Under the pieces are notes generated by a model. That model had not been told where the DNA came from. It searched no databases and worked only from the letters and a program-made list of their open reading frames with translations. A stretch of 64,000 nt of DNA. Source: Flavobacterium alvei (GTDB lineage: Bacteria > Bacteroidota > Bacteroidia > Flavobacteriales > Flavobacteriaceae). The translations under genes and the position numbers were made by a program. The DNA is taken from the NCBI RefSeq assembly GCF_002920895.1, contig NZ_PQVG01000002.1:1-64000 (forward strand), in the 5' to 3' direction. Positions 37,996-46,946 of the stretch are shown here, one piece after another. The stretch's first letter is position 1. Each line of letters starts with the position of its first letter.

Positions 37996-38086
37996 TTTGT
38001 TGCCCAATAACCTTTTATTCGTTATATTTGTTGTTCTATTGTTGCCCAATGATAGATTTTGTTGCCCAAATTCAAAGGCAACAAAC
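37996..38086. repeat. Integrase arm-type repeats, left end
   Basis: TTTGTTGCCCAAT at 37996-38008, a variant ATTGTTGCCCAAT at 38038-38050, TTTGTTGCCCAAA at 38058-38070, and a shortened inverted copy GGCAACAAA at 38078-38086. The exact motif recurs at 56934, inside the right end. The layout (several copies at one end, fewer at the other) is that of tyrosine-recombinase arm sites. Confidence 0.65.
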
Positions 38087-38098
38087 TTGGCGAAATGA

Positions 38099-38148
38099 TG
38101 CTACATATTGCTACACTTCGCTACATTATGCAACACAATGCAATATAT
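38099..38148. repeat. Degenerate tandem repeat with exact 10-base period
   Basis: Five units begin at 38099, 38109, 38119, 38129 and 38139: TGCTACATAT, TGCTACACTT, CGCTACATTA, TGCAACACAA, TGCAATATAT. GCTACA repeats at one helical turn just before the excisionase-like gene, so one protein face could bind all units. Confidence 0.65.
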
Positions 38149-38149
38149 T

Positions 38150-38521
38150 ATGAGTAGCAATATGGCAATCCCGAAAACCTGTTCTTATTGTGGTAAGGCT
38201 TTTATAGCCAAAACCACTTTAACCAGATATTGTGGCCATACTTGCAATTCTAGACACTACAAACAAAAAGTCAAGGAAGACAAAATTCAAAACTCATTAG
38301 TTGAGCAACGGCAAACAATGCAAAGTTTGCCAACCTTGCAATCTGCAAACCTCAACTCTCTTACATCCAAAAACTTTTTATCGGTTCAAGATGCAGCAGA
38401 ACTAATTGGCGTTAGTCGATGGACAATCAACAGAATGATAAAACGTGGAGAACTCCAAATTCACAAGTTTGGTAGAAAGAAAATAATTCAACGCACACAG
38501 ATAGATAAACTTTTTAATTGA
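38150..38521 (+). CDS. Zinc-ribbon plus helix-turn-helix excisionase-like protein
   Basis: About 123 residues from the ATG at 38150 (38162 is also possible; a TTG at 38108 is in frame but lies in the tandem repeat). Residues about 10-30 form a Cys-rich ribbon, CSYCGKAF...RYCGHTCNSRHY; the C-terminal part LSVQDAAELIGVSRWTINRM is an excisionase/MerR-like helix-turn-helix (HTH_17). Lying between the arm sites and the integrase, 7 bases before the latter, it probably directs excision and/or represses the integrase. Confidence 0.8.
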   Translation: MSSNMAIPKTCSYCGKAFIAKTTLTRYCGHTCNSRHYKQKVKEDKIQNSLVEQRQTMQSLPTLQSANLNSLTSKNFLSVQDAAELIGVSRWTINRMIKRGELQIHKFGRKKIIQRTQIDKLFN

Positions 38522-38528
38522 TGGTATA

Positions 38529-39635
38529 ATGAAAGTAACTTTAAGACAAAGACAGAAAGCAAATAAAATTAGCTTGTATCTTGATTACTATAAAAATGGT
38601 AAACGAGAATATGAATATCTAGGTTTATACCTCATCCCAGAACCCGAAAAAGGAAAGCTAACACAGGCGCAAAAAGACGAAAACAAAAAAATCCTTTCGT
38701 TAGCGGAAAGTGTACGTTCCAAAAGACATTTAGAAATTCAAAACGGAATGTATGGTTTCAATGACCAGGAGAAGTTAAAAGGCTTCTTCATTATCTATAT
38801 GGAAACACTTGCTGAAATGAGAATGGAAAGCAAAGGTAATTATGATAACTGGGATAGCACCATCAAACATTTAAGAAAGTTTTGTCCAAAAGATATTTCA
38901 TTTGCTCAATTAGATAGAAAGTTTGTTGAAGGTTTCAAAGACTACTTAACCAAAACAGCGAAGACACCAAGCAATAAAAACCTTTCTGATAATTCGGCAC
39001 ACTCCTATTTCAACAAATTTAGAGCAGCTTTAAAACAAGCCGTTAAAGATGGAATTATCCGTTCCAATCCTGCCGAGCAAGTAGACTGTTTACCACAAGG
39101 CGACAGCGAAAGAGAGTTTCTAACGTTAGAAGAATTACAAAGCATACTCAAACACGAATGTGAAATTCCAATCCTAAAAACAGCGTTTGTATTCAGTTGC
39201 CTAACAGGTTTGCGATGGTCAGATATAAATAAGCTAGTTTGGTCAGAAGTGCAGCACTCAAATGATTACGGTTGGTACATTCGTTTTAGACAAAAGAAAA
39301 CTAAAGGAGCAGAAACATTGCCAATGTCAGACCAAGCTCGTGATTTATTAAAAGAAATCGGAGAACCTGAAGAAAGAGTTTTTAAAGGATTAAAATATAG
39401 TGCGTGGCACAATTTAAAATTACAACAATGGGTTATGAAAGCTGGAATAAGTAAAACAATAACGTTCCATTGTGCGCGTCATACTTATGCAACTTTGCAA
39501 CTCACGTTAGGAACTGATATATTTACGGTATCTAAATTATTAGGTCATAAAGACATTAGAACTACTCAAGTATATGCCAAAATAATTGACGAAAAGAAAA
39601 TGGAAGCAGCTAACAGAATAAAATTAGATTTTTAA
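38529..39635 (+). CDS. Tyrosine recombinase (island integrase)
   Basis: 368 residues. N-terminal Arm-DNA-binding domain, SAM-like core-binding domain (about 110-195), then the catalytic domain with the full set Arg229 (LTGLRWSD), His314 and Arg317 (HCARH), His340 (LLGHKDI) and Tyr349 (TQVYAKI). It is of the Bacteroidetes integrase class found on integrative elements. It recombines the mnmE site with the element. It follows the Xis-like gene by 7 bases and is followed 3 bases later by a gene of unknown function. Confidence 0.95.
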   Translation: MKVTLRQRQKANKISLYLDYYKNGKREYEYLGLYLIPEPEKGKLTQAQKDENKKILSLAESVRSKRHLEIQNGMYGFNDQEKLKGFFIIYMETLAEMRMESKGNYDNWDSTIKHLRKFCPKDISFAQLDRKFVEGFKDYLTKTAKTPSNKNLSDNSAHSYFNKFRAALKQAVKDGIIRSNPAEQVDCLPQGDSEREFLTLEELQSILKHECEIPILKTAFVFSCLTGLRWSDINKLVWSEVQHSNDYGWYIRFRQKKTKGAETLPMSDQARDLLKEIGEPEERVFKGLKYSAWHNLKLQQWVMKAGISKTITFHCARHTYATLQLTLGTDIFTVSKLLGHKDIRTTQVYAKIIDEKKMEAANRIKLDF

Positions 39636-39637
39636 TT

Positions 39638-40963
39638 ATGGAGAAAGATTTTCACTTTTTTAAATTTGAAGAAGGAGAAATAATGATGAACCCATACGAG
39701 GTTTATCCTTTGGATGGCTATGAAGAACCAGAAAACTTTCCAAATTGTTGTAACTGGCACAAATCAATTGTTGATTTATCGATTGAGTTTTATGATAAAT
39801 TCCCTAACTGTTGCGAGAAACATAAAAAATTCGCAAAGAACTTTAACATTGATAAAACTCGCTACGAGAATATAAAAATTGACATCGTGCGTAAAATGTG
39901 TTATACAATGCACTTTCTGGAAGTCAAAATAAACAATGACAATTGGTACGAAGATACTATACACTGGTTTGAATATATAGAAAGAAGCTTTGGACAACCC
40001 GAAGTCGGTCTATCTCCTTACCTACAAAATCTATCCACATCAATTGAAAACAGTAAAAAAATCCCTGATGATAAAAAAGCAATCCTAAATAAATACTTTG
40101 AAGATTTGCATAAACCACCAGTTAAAGCTAATGATACGGATTTTAATATTCTTTTTGAAACATACTTTACTTGGCTAAAGCTTTTTCCATTCGAGTTATC
40201 AATATTCAAAAATTTAAAAGCTCATTTTGAAAAACAATTACCATTTGTAAAAGGTAAATCAGACTATAATCCATATACTGGCTTAACTGCCTTTAAAACT
40301 GTTAGTCAAACTGAATTAATTCAGAATTTAATAAACACAACTAATAGCATTTTATCAAAAGTTGACACATCAGTTATGGTTGAAAAAAACTTTAACGATC
40401 AAGCCAATATTCATAACCTAGAAATATTAAACAAACTTCATAGAACAAAGCAAGAAACACTTTTAAAAGAATTTTCAAAGTTTGAAACCAAATACATTAA
40501 AACGATAAAAAGATGGCTACAAAATGAGAAGGAATATTTCTCAAATGTAGTACCTATTATTAATCAAAAAGTTTTACCACAAACAATTAAAGTTGTGACA
40601 ATAAAAGCATTTAAACTTAAAGGGGTTCAAGCTACAATAAAAGATAAAGCAATTGATTTGCATAATTCATTAGTAACAAAACAATATCTAAATGAAGAAT
40701 GCAAAAAAGACTTTATTAAACTTTTCACAGGGGTACAGACAGAAAATAAGATTTCTTGGTTAGGGCAAAAAGGAGAATTAAAATCTTTTGTTGATTTTCT
40801 ATTATCACTTGGTAAAATTGAAAATTGCCAATCCAACAAATGGACAATTACCGCAGCTAACTTTAAATTCTTAAATGATGACTTTAATGCTAACACAATT
40901 AAAGACACTAAAAAAGCTAAAAACGACATAAATATAAAGCAAATTGTTCAAAGGATTAACTAA
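39638..40963 (+). CDS. Island protein of unknown function, weakly RteC-like
   Basis: 441 residues, no membrane segment. Residues about 15-60 are Cys-rich (FPNCCNWHKSIVDL, FPNCCEKHKKFAK, two similar FPNCC..HK motifs). The C-terminal part, about 365-430 ('ISWLGQKGELKSFVDFLLSL' onwards), recalls the C-terminus of RteC, a regulator of excision in Bacteroides conjugative transposons. That resemblance is by eye only. Being 3 bases from the integrase stop, it probably acts in integration, excision or their control. Confidence 0.6.
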   Translation: MEKDFHFFKFEEGEIMMNPYEVYPLDGYEEPENFPNCCNWHKSIVDLSIEFYDKFPNCCEKHKKFAKNFNIDKTRYENIKIDIVRKMCYTMHFLEVKINNDNWYEDTIHWFEYIERSFGQPEVGLSPYLQNLSTSIENSKKIPDDKKAILNKYFEDLHKPPVKANDTDFNILFETYFTWLKLFPFELSIFKNLKAHFEKQLPFVKGKSDYNPYTGLTAFKTVSQTELIQNLINTTNSILSKVDTSVMVEKNFNDQANIHNLEILNKLHRTKQETLLKEFSKFETKYIKTIKRWLQNEKEYFSNVVPIINQKVLPQTIKVVTIKAFKLKGVQATIKDKAIDLHNSLVTKQYLNEECKKDFIKLFTGVQTENKISWLGQKGELKSFVDFLLSLGKIENCQSNKWTITAANFKFLNDDFNANTIKDTKKAKNDINIKQIVQRIN

Positions 40964-41064
40964 CAAACTCCGCACCGCCTATATTTATTTTAACTTTTTT
41001 CAAACTATCTTTCTTTTGTATGGTTTATAATTACTAATCCCAACAAAATCAAGGCTCCGCCTTC

Positions 41065-41094
41065 ACTCCGCCTCTAAAAGGCGGAGTTCTTTTT
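41065..41094 (+). terminator. Terminator after the integrase operon
   Basis: Perfect 8-bp stem ACTCCGCC (41065-41072) with GGCGGAGT (41080-41087), then TCTTTTT. An extra GGCTCCGCC copy lies just upstream. It closes the Xis-int-unknown operon. Confidence 0.85.
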
Positions 41095-41122
41095 ACGCCA
41101 TATTTCGAGATAACTTGCACCT

Positions 41123-41164
41123 GTGTTTGAGGATAAAACCTCTCGTTCTCAAACACGAGAGAGG
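41123..41164 (+). promoter_or_regulatory. Possible H-type RNA pseudoknot or overlapping stems in a leader
   Basis: GTGTTTGAG (41123-41131) pairs perfectly with CTCAAACAC (41148-41156), and CCTCTC (41139-41144) with GAGAGG (41159-41164). The arms interlock in the order a-b-a'-b', so both can form only as a pseudoknot, or they switch. It lies 30 bases before the ATG at 41194. Confidence 0.5.
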
Positions 41165-41193
41165 AAATTTTAACAACAAAATTTCAAAGCAAG

Positions 41194-41490
41194 ATGGAAG
41201 AAATAATCCTTCAAAAATTAAGTAACATCGAAACAATGTTACAAGAGCAAAACCTATTAAAAAAGGATGTGCTAAACTTTAACGAAACTTGTACTTATAT
41301 AGACATAAGTGCATCACACTTGTACAAAATGACAAGCCAAAAGCTAATACCTCATTTTTGTCCACAAGGCAAAAAACTGTATTTCAAACGTGCTGAATTA
41401 GACGAATGGCTACTACGCAACCGTCAAGACAGTACCGACGAAATCGAGACAATGGCAGCCAACTATTTACTAACTCACAAAAGAAAATAA
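41194..41490 (+). CDS. Helix-turn-helix DNA-binding protein (HTH_17)
   Basis: 98 residues. After a coiled-coil-like start (LQKLSNIETMLQEQNLLKKD), FNETCTYIDISASHLYKMTS and 'KLYFKRAELDEWLLRNR' make an excisionase-type helix-turn-helix. In Bacteroidetes mobilisable elements two such genes in a row often precede the VirE/DUF3987 gene. The next gene starts 3 bases after its stop. Confidence 0.85.
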   Translation: MEEIILQKLSNIETMLQEQNLLKKDVLNFNETCTYIDISASHLYKMTSQKLIPHFCPQGKKLYFKRAELDEWLLRNRQDSTDEIETMAANYLLTHKRK

Positions 41491-41493
41491 GCG

Positions 41494-41772
41494 ATGCCAT
41501 TCTACGAACCTTCAGAAAAAATGTTCCAAGAAATCCAAGAACATTTAAAAGAGATTACTGTTATTCTCAAAGAAAAACAGCAGATGAACCCAGACGACTT
41601 ATTCTGCGACAATCAAGAGTTTATGAAAATTATGAACATAAGCAAGCGATTAGCCCAAAGTTGGAGAGACAGCGGATTTATCGGCTATTGTCAATTAGGT
41701 AATAAAATCTATTACCGACTAAAAGACATTCAAGAGTTATTAAATGAAAACTATAAACCGAAGAGAAAATGA
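41494..41772 (+). CDS. Second helix-turn-helix DNA-binding protein
   Basis: 92 residues, with the same layout as its neighbour: a helical N-terminal part (EMFQEIQEHLKEITVILKE-like) and a C-terminal helix-turn-helix 'FMKIMNISKRLAQSWRDSG' followed by 'GNKIYYRLKDIQELLNENYK'. Its last codons overlap the start of the VirE-N/DUF3987 gene by 4 bases (41769), so the two are translationally coupled and probably act together in replication or control. Confidence 0.83.
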   Translation: MPFYEPSEKMFQEIQEHLKEITVILKEKQQMNPDDLFCDNQEFMKIMNISKRLAQSWRDSGFIGYCQLGNKIYYRLKDIQELLNENYKPKRK

Positions 41773-44042
41773 GTGAAGTAGTAAACAAACAGATGATGGT
41801 AAGCGTTTATAAAGAATTTAAATACAACTTGGGAGAAAGAAACCTTATTGATGTTCTTCAAGAAATCAAATCCGATAAATACCAAAGTGAAGTAAATTCA
41901 ATTCGCTACGCATTACACAAAGGAGACGAGAAAACAGCCGATGAAATTAAAAGTGGCTTAAATGGTTTTACAATGTCCGGCACGTATGGAACAAGCAGAA
42001 CCAAAGCCAACCTCAATACCTATTCTCAAATAATCGGATTAGACTTCGACCACATTCCAGTTACAGAACTCTATACATTGGTAAAGCTAATAAACGACTG
42101 CAAATACACGTTCGCATCATTTATTAGTCCAAGTGGCGAAGGAATTAAGGTATTCATTAAAATCAACTCCAATGCAACACAACACGCTATCGCATACAAT
42201 CAAGTGGCAACTTTTTATAAAAACCTATCGGGTTATGATTTTGATGCAAAATGCAAAGACATTACCAGATTGTGTTTTGTTTCTTATGATCCAGAGATTT
42301 ATATAAAGGAAGATGCAACAATATTTGAAGTTCAAGAAGAAGCACTACCACTTCCAAAACCGCAAAAAGTGGAAACAACTTTTTTTGAAGCAACTGACAC
42401 TTTATTGGACAAATGCCTAAAATTCACAGAGCAAAAAGAACAATACACTAACGGCAATCGAAATAACTTCATTCATCTATTTGCATCTAATGCCAATCGT
42501 TTCGGGATTTACGAAGCCGATACACTTGACTATTGTACTACTAATTTCGATTTAGACGAAAAAGAAATCAAAGCATCGGTTCAAAGTGCCTATAAAAATC
42601 AGTCGGCAGATTTTGCCAAGTTTGCCGACTTTGCCAACCGCAAACCTGTACAACAAAAAACAATTAGCAAAGCAAAAAATGACCCAATAGACGACGAAAA
42701 CTATTTACTAAACACACCTATAATTCCGCAATCGGTTTACGACAACTTACCTCCTATCTTAAAACAAGGTGCAGAAGCATTCTCCGAACCAAGAGAAAGA
42801 GATACGTTTCTAACAGGTGCTTTAGCAATTCTATCAGGTTGCTTACCAAATGTTACTGGTGAGTATGGTGGCAGAACCGTATATCCTCATTTATTTTCTT
42901 TCATTCTTGCTCCTGCTGCATCAGGTAAAGGTGCGTTACAATCTTCTAAAGAATTAGCCGATAAATACCACGAAGAAGTTCTGAAAAATTCAAGAGAACA
43001 AAAAAAAGAATACGACCTAAAAATGGCAGCTTACAAAAAAGCGCAACGTTTCCAAAAGAAAGACGACAATACACAAGAAGAAATTCCAGAAGAACCGCCA
43101 TTCAAAGTAGTATTCATTCCTGCCAATACTAGTAATGCAAAAATTATCCAACACTTACAACAAAATGACGGTACAGGTATTATATGCGAAACCGAAGCCG
43201 ATACGCTAGGACAAGTATTCAAAAACGATTGGGGTTCTTATTCTGATTTGTTACGAAAAGCATTCCATAGCGAAAAAATATCCATTTCACGAAAAACAAA
43301 TAACGAGTATTTCGAAATTAACAATCCACGTTTAGCTGTTGCACTTTCGGGAACACCTCAACAAGTGTATAACATTATTGCATCTGCCGAAGATGGTTTA
43401 TTCAGTCGTTTTGTATTTTATGTTTTCAAAACCAACAGCAAATGGATTGACCCTTCTCCGTATGGCAATAGAGTAAATTTAACCGACCATTTTGCAAAGT
43501 TATCTATTGCAGTATATGAAATGGTTTTGTATCTCGACAGAGGTAAAACAACAATCCATTTAACCAGAGAACAATGGGACAAATTCAACCCAACATTCAG
43601 CGAGTACTTAAGTCAAATCAGTGCCTTTGTTTCAGAGGATGCGCAAAGTATTGTAAAACGTCTAGGATTAGTTTTATATAGAATGTGTATGATTTTTACA
43701 AGCATTCGCAAATTCCAAGCACAAGAACAAGCCACTGATATTCAATGTTTAGACGAAGATTTTGAAACAGCATCACAACTGATTGAAGTCTATTTAAAAC
43801 ACAACATTCTAATGTTCGAAAACCTACCAAAACAAGAGGACGAAGAAAATGGACCTTTCAAAAAAGGACAAAACAAAAAACTGTTCTTTGATGCTTTACC
43901 AAATAACTTCACACGAAAAGAAGCGGTGGAATTAGGTGCTACCTTCAATATAGCAGAAAGAACGGTGGGTTCGTTTCTAAAATCTTGTTTAGGCAATTAC
44001 TTACAACAACCTGAATATGGGACATATACAAAAATCATCTAA
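41769..44042 (+). CDS. VirE-N / DUF3987 protein (primase-helicase-like)
   Basis: 757 residues. N-terminal VirE-N/BT4734-like domain (about 1-180; 'GFTMSGTYGTSRTKANLNTY' and IIGLDFDH, followed by FASFISPSGEGIKVFIK), a linker, then a DUF3987 domain (about 310-720) with the P-loop-like APAASGKGALQSSKEL and 'GIICETEADTLGQVF'. Such proteins are standard in Bacteroidetes integrative elements and are taken to start replication after excision (inference). Here the mobilisation genes that usually follow are absent and hsdR comes next. Confidence 0.85.
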   Translation: MSEVVNKQMMVSVYKEFKYNLGERNLIDVLQEIKSDKYQSEVNSIRYALHKGDEKTADEIKSGLNGFTMSGTYGTSRTKANLNTYSQIIGLDFDHIPVTELYTLVKLINDCKYTFASFISPSGEGIKVFIKINSNATQHAIAYNQVATFYKNLSGYDFDAKCKDITRLCFVSYDPEIYIKEDATIFEVQEEALPLPKPQKVETTFFEATDTLLDKCLKFTEQKEQYTNGNRNNFIHLFASNANRFGIYEADTLDYCTTNFDLDEKEIKASVQSAYKNQSADFAKFADFANRKPVQQKTISKAKNDPIDDENYLLNTPIIPQSVYDNLPPILKQGAEAFSEPRERDTFLTGALAILSGCLPNVTGEYGGRTVYPHLFSFILAPAASGKGALQSSKELADKYHEEVLKNSREQKKEYDLKMAAYKKAQRFQKKDDNTQEEIPEEPPFKVVFIPANTSNAKIIQHLQQNDGTGIICETEADTLGQVFKNDWGSYSDLLRKAFHSEKISISRKTNNEYFEINNPRLAVALSGTPQQVYNIIASAEDGLFSRFVFYVFKTNSKWIDPSPYGNRVNLTDHFAKLSIAVYEMVLYLDRGKTTIHLTREQWDKFNPTFSEYLSQISAFVSEDAQSIVKRLGLVLYRMCMIFTSIRKFQAQEQATDIQCLDEDFETASQLIEVYLKHNILMFENLPKQEDEENGPFKKGQNKKLFFDALPNNFTRKEAVELGATFNIAERTVGSFLKSCLGNYLQQPEYGTYTKII

Positions 44043-44079
44043 AGTTAAACAAAAACAAAAAAAAGAAGTTAAATTTTAC

Positions 44080-44087
44080 TATTTTTG
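44080..44087 (+). promoter_or_regulatory. Candidate -7 box of the restriction operon
   Basis: TATTTTTG matches TAnnTTTG. The in-frame TTG at 44085 lies inside this box, so a promoter here would favour the later TTG at 44124 as hsdR start. Confidence 0.4.
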
Positions 44088-44123
44088 GGGATTAGTCAAA
44101 ACACACAAAATCCTATATATATT

Positions 44124-46913
44124 TTGAGTAACGAAAAACAAACACGGAAAGAAATCATTGACAACCGCTTAAAACAAGCAGGTTGGAATATCAATGACCG
44201 TACTCAAGTAATTGAAGAGTTTTTTATTACAAAAGAAAATAATGTGGTTAATGAGCCAATAAGTACTTACAATTCGGAGTTTAGTGATTATGTGTTATTA
44301 GGTAAAGACGGTAAAGCACTAGCTGTAGTTGAAGCCAAAAAATCTTCTGTTGATGCTAGAATTGGCGAAGAACAAGCCAAACAATATGCGATGAACATTC
44401 AAAAGCAATTCAATTGTGAATTACCTTTTTGTATGTACACCAATGGAAATGACATTTACTTTTGGGATATTAACAACTATGCACCAAGAAAAATATTTGC
44501 TTTTCCTACGCGTTCTGATTTGGAACGTATGGCATTTATTCGTAAAAATCAAAGGCCATTAGCGGATGAATTAATAAATACCAATATTGCAGGAAGACCT
44601 TATCAAATCCAAGCTATTCGTGCTGTATTTGAAGCTATGGAAGAAAGAAAGCGAAAGTTTCTTTTGATTATGGCTACTGGAACTGGAAAAACCAGAACTT
44701 GTATTGCAATGGTTGATGGCTTAATGCGTGCTGGTTGGATTTCGAGAGTATTGTTTTTAGTAGATAGAATTGCGTTAAGAGACCAAGCAATTGAAGCTTT
44801 CAAAGAAAATGCTCCTCAATATTCGGTTTGGCCACAAACTGGAGAAACTAAATTAGCGACAGATAGAAGAGTTTATGTTTCAACATATCCAACAATGCTA
44901 AACATAATCGAAAATGAAAAAGAGGGTTTATCTCCACACTTTTTCGATTTAATTGTGATTGACGAAAGCCACCGTTCTATTTATAACGTGTATCAAAATG
45001 TTTTAAATTATTTCAATACAATAATACTCGGATTAACAGCAACTCCAACAGATGCTATAGACCACAATACTTTTGAATTATTTGATTGCGAAGATGGTTT
45101 ACCGACTTTTGCGTATACATTTGAAGAAGCCGTAAATAATATTCCTCCTTACTTATCCAATTTTGAGGTAATGAAATTGACCACTAAATTTCAACAAGAA
45201 GGAATTCATTTAAGTTCCATAAGCGAAGACGACCAAAAGAAATTATTAGCTGAAGGCAAAGATCCAATTGAAATAAACTTTGAAGGCACAGATATTGAAA
45301 AAGCAGTAACTAACAAAGGTACAAATGCATTAATTGTTCGTGAGTTTTGGGAAGAAAGTATAAAAGACCCAAATGGTGTATTGCCCGGGAAAACAATATT
45401 CTTTTGTATGACAATGAAACACGCACGAAGAATAAAAGAGGTTTTTGACCAATTTTATCCACAAGGTGCTGGCGAAATTGCAAAGGTAATTGTTTCAGAC
45501 GACCCAAGAGTTTACGGAAAAGGTGGTTTGTTAGACCAATTCAAAAATAACGATTTCCCACGGATTGCCATTAGCGTTGATATGTTAGATACTGGTATTG
45601 ATGTACCAGAATTAGTCAATTTAGTTTTTGCAAAACCTGTTTTCTCCTATACCAAATTTTGGCAAATGATTGGTAGAGGAACAAGAGTTTTAAATGCTAA
45701 TCAACGTAAAAGTTGGTGTCACGAAAAAGATAAATTCCTTGTGATTGATTGTTGGGATAATTTCGAATATTTTAAGTTAAATCCAAAAGGAAAGGAAAAC
45801 AAATCTCAAATAGCTTTGCCAGTGCGTCTGTTTAAAATGCGTTTGGAAAAACTAGTTTTAGCTATTGAAAAACATTCAGAAGTAGCAGAAATCGAAAAAT
45901 TAGAGTTAGAAAAACTACTAAATGCTTTACCTAAAAACAATGTTGTTGTTCAAGATAATTTAACCGATTTAGAAAAAGTTTTAATACCTAATTTTTGGTA
46001 TGACTTAAGCGAAGATAAATTAGAATTTCTTGACCAAACCATTGCACCGATTATGAGAGCTTTATCTTCAGTTGATTTTAAAGCGATGCGTTTTGAAAAA
46101 GACATCGTAGAATTTTCATTAGCGCAACTCAAAAACGAACCGCAAGACATTGAAAATTTAAAAGAACTAATTGTTTCTCAAATAACAGAATTACCTTTAA
46201 ATATTGGAATAGTAGCCAAAGAAAAAACAACCATAAACAAAGCATTAAAGAACAGTTTTTGGATAAATACTACCGAAGCTGATTTACAAGTAGTCATTAA
46301 TAAAATTGCTCCGTTAATGCGTTTTCGTCAACGCTTTGATGGTGGAGACGAACAAGAAAGTCTAAACCTTAAGGATGTGACTTACAAAAAAGAAATGGTA
46401 GAATTTGGACCCGAAAATGAGTTAGTAAGTGTAAGCCGATACAAAGAAATGGTTGAAGTTATGGTGCAAGAGCTTGCAGACCAAAATCCAATTTTACAAA
46501 AGATAAAACAAGGGCAGAATATTTCATCCGAGGAGTTAGAAACATTAGCTCAAATGATGAATGAAAAAGACCCATTTGTAACCGAAAAACTGCTGCAAAG
46601 AGTTTATGGCAACCAACACGCCAAGTTTTTACAATTCATTAAACACATACTACAGGTTGAAGTAATACATTCTTTTGAAGAAACCGTAACTTTGGCTTTT
46701 GATAGTTTTATAAAAGAACACAACAGGCTTTCAAACAATCAAATTGAGTTTATGAAAGTGCTCAAAAAATTTCTGATTGACAAAGGCAGAATAGAAAAAA
46801 AGGATTTAATCAATCCGCCATTTACACAATTACATCCGCAAGGTATAATGGGTGTTTTCTCTCCTAAAGAAATTGAAGAAATCATTACTATTATTCAAAA
46901 AGTTGCAGCTTAA
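44124..46913 (+). CDS. hsdR: Type I restriction enzyme, endonuclease/translocase subunit HsdR
   Basis: About 929 residues from the TTG at 44124 (a TTG at 44085 adds 13). N-terminal PD-(D/E)xK nuclease: Asp in EFSDYVLLG and the E-A-K of AVVEAKKSS. Superfamily 2 helicase: Walker A in MATGTGKTRT, motif II VIDESHRS, SAT-like 'LTATPTD', and motif VI 'QMIGRGTRV'. The C-terminal part resembles the EcoEI R_C domain that binds HsdM/S. HsdR pulls DNA past the bound complex and cuts unmodified DNA. It is intact and starts the operon. No ATG start is available nearby. Confidence 0.93.
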   Translation: MSNEKQTRKEIIDNRLKQAGWNINDRTQVIEEFFITKENNVVNEPISTYNSEFSDYVLLGKDGKALAVVEAKKSSVDARIGEEQAKQYAMNIQKQFNCELPFCMYTNGNDIYFWDINNYAPRKIFAFPTRSDLERMAFIRKNQRPLADELINTNIAGRPYQIQAIRAVFEAMEERKRKFLLIMATGTGKTRTCIAMVDGLMRAGWISRVLFLVDRIALRDQAIEAFKENAPQYSVWPQTGETKLATDRRVYVSTYPTMLNIIENEKEGLSPHFFDLIVIDESHRSIYNVYQNVLNYFNTIILGLTATPTDAIDHNTFELFDCEDGLPTFAYTFEEAVNNIPPYLSNFEVMKLTTKFQQEGIHLSSISEDDQKKLLAEGKDPIEINFEGTDIEKAVTNKGTNALIVREFWEESIKDPNGVLPGKTIFFCMTMKHARRIKEVFDQFYPQGAGEIAKVIVSDDPRVYGKGGLLDQFKNNDFPRIAISVDMLDTGIDVPELVNLVFAKPVFSYTKFWQMIGRGTRVLNANQRKSWCHEKDKFLVIDCWDNFEYFKLNPKGKENKSQIALPVRLFKMRLEKLVLAIEKHSEVAEIEKLELEKLLNALPKNNVVVQDNLTDLEKVLIPNFWYDLSEDKLEFLDQTIAPIMRALSSVDFKAMRFEKDIVEFSLAQLKNEPQDIENLKELIVSQITELPLNIGIVAKEKTTINKALKNSFWINTTEADLQVVINKIAPLMRFRQRFDGGDEQESLNLKDVTYKKEMVEFGPENELVSVSRYKEMVEVMVQELADQNPILQKIKQGQNISSEELETLAQMMNEKDPFVTEKLLQRVYGNQHAKFLQFIKHILQVEVIHSFEETVTLAFDSFIKEHNRLSNNQIEFMKVLKKFLIDKGRIEKKDLINPPFTQLHPQGIMGVFSPKEIEEIITIIQKVAA

Positions 46914-46946
46914 GACCAAATATCCTAATTCATAATAAAACAAACA

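Noticed and set aside
38099..38148. 10-base repeats read as a CRISPR array
   Set aside because: Units are 10 bases and degenerate with no spacers; no cas genes.
38108..38149. Upstream TTG start for the Xis-like gene
   Set aside because: It lies in the tandem repeat and the added residues do not look like a domain; ATG at 38150 gives a complete protein.
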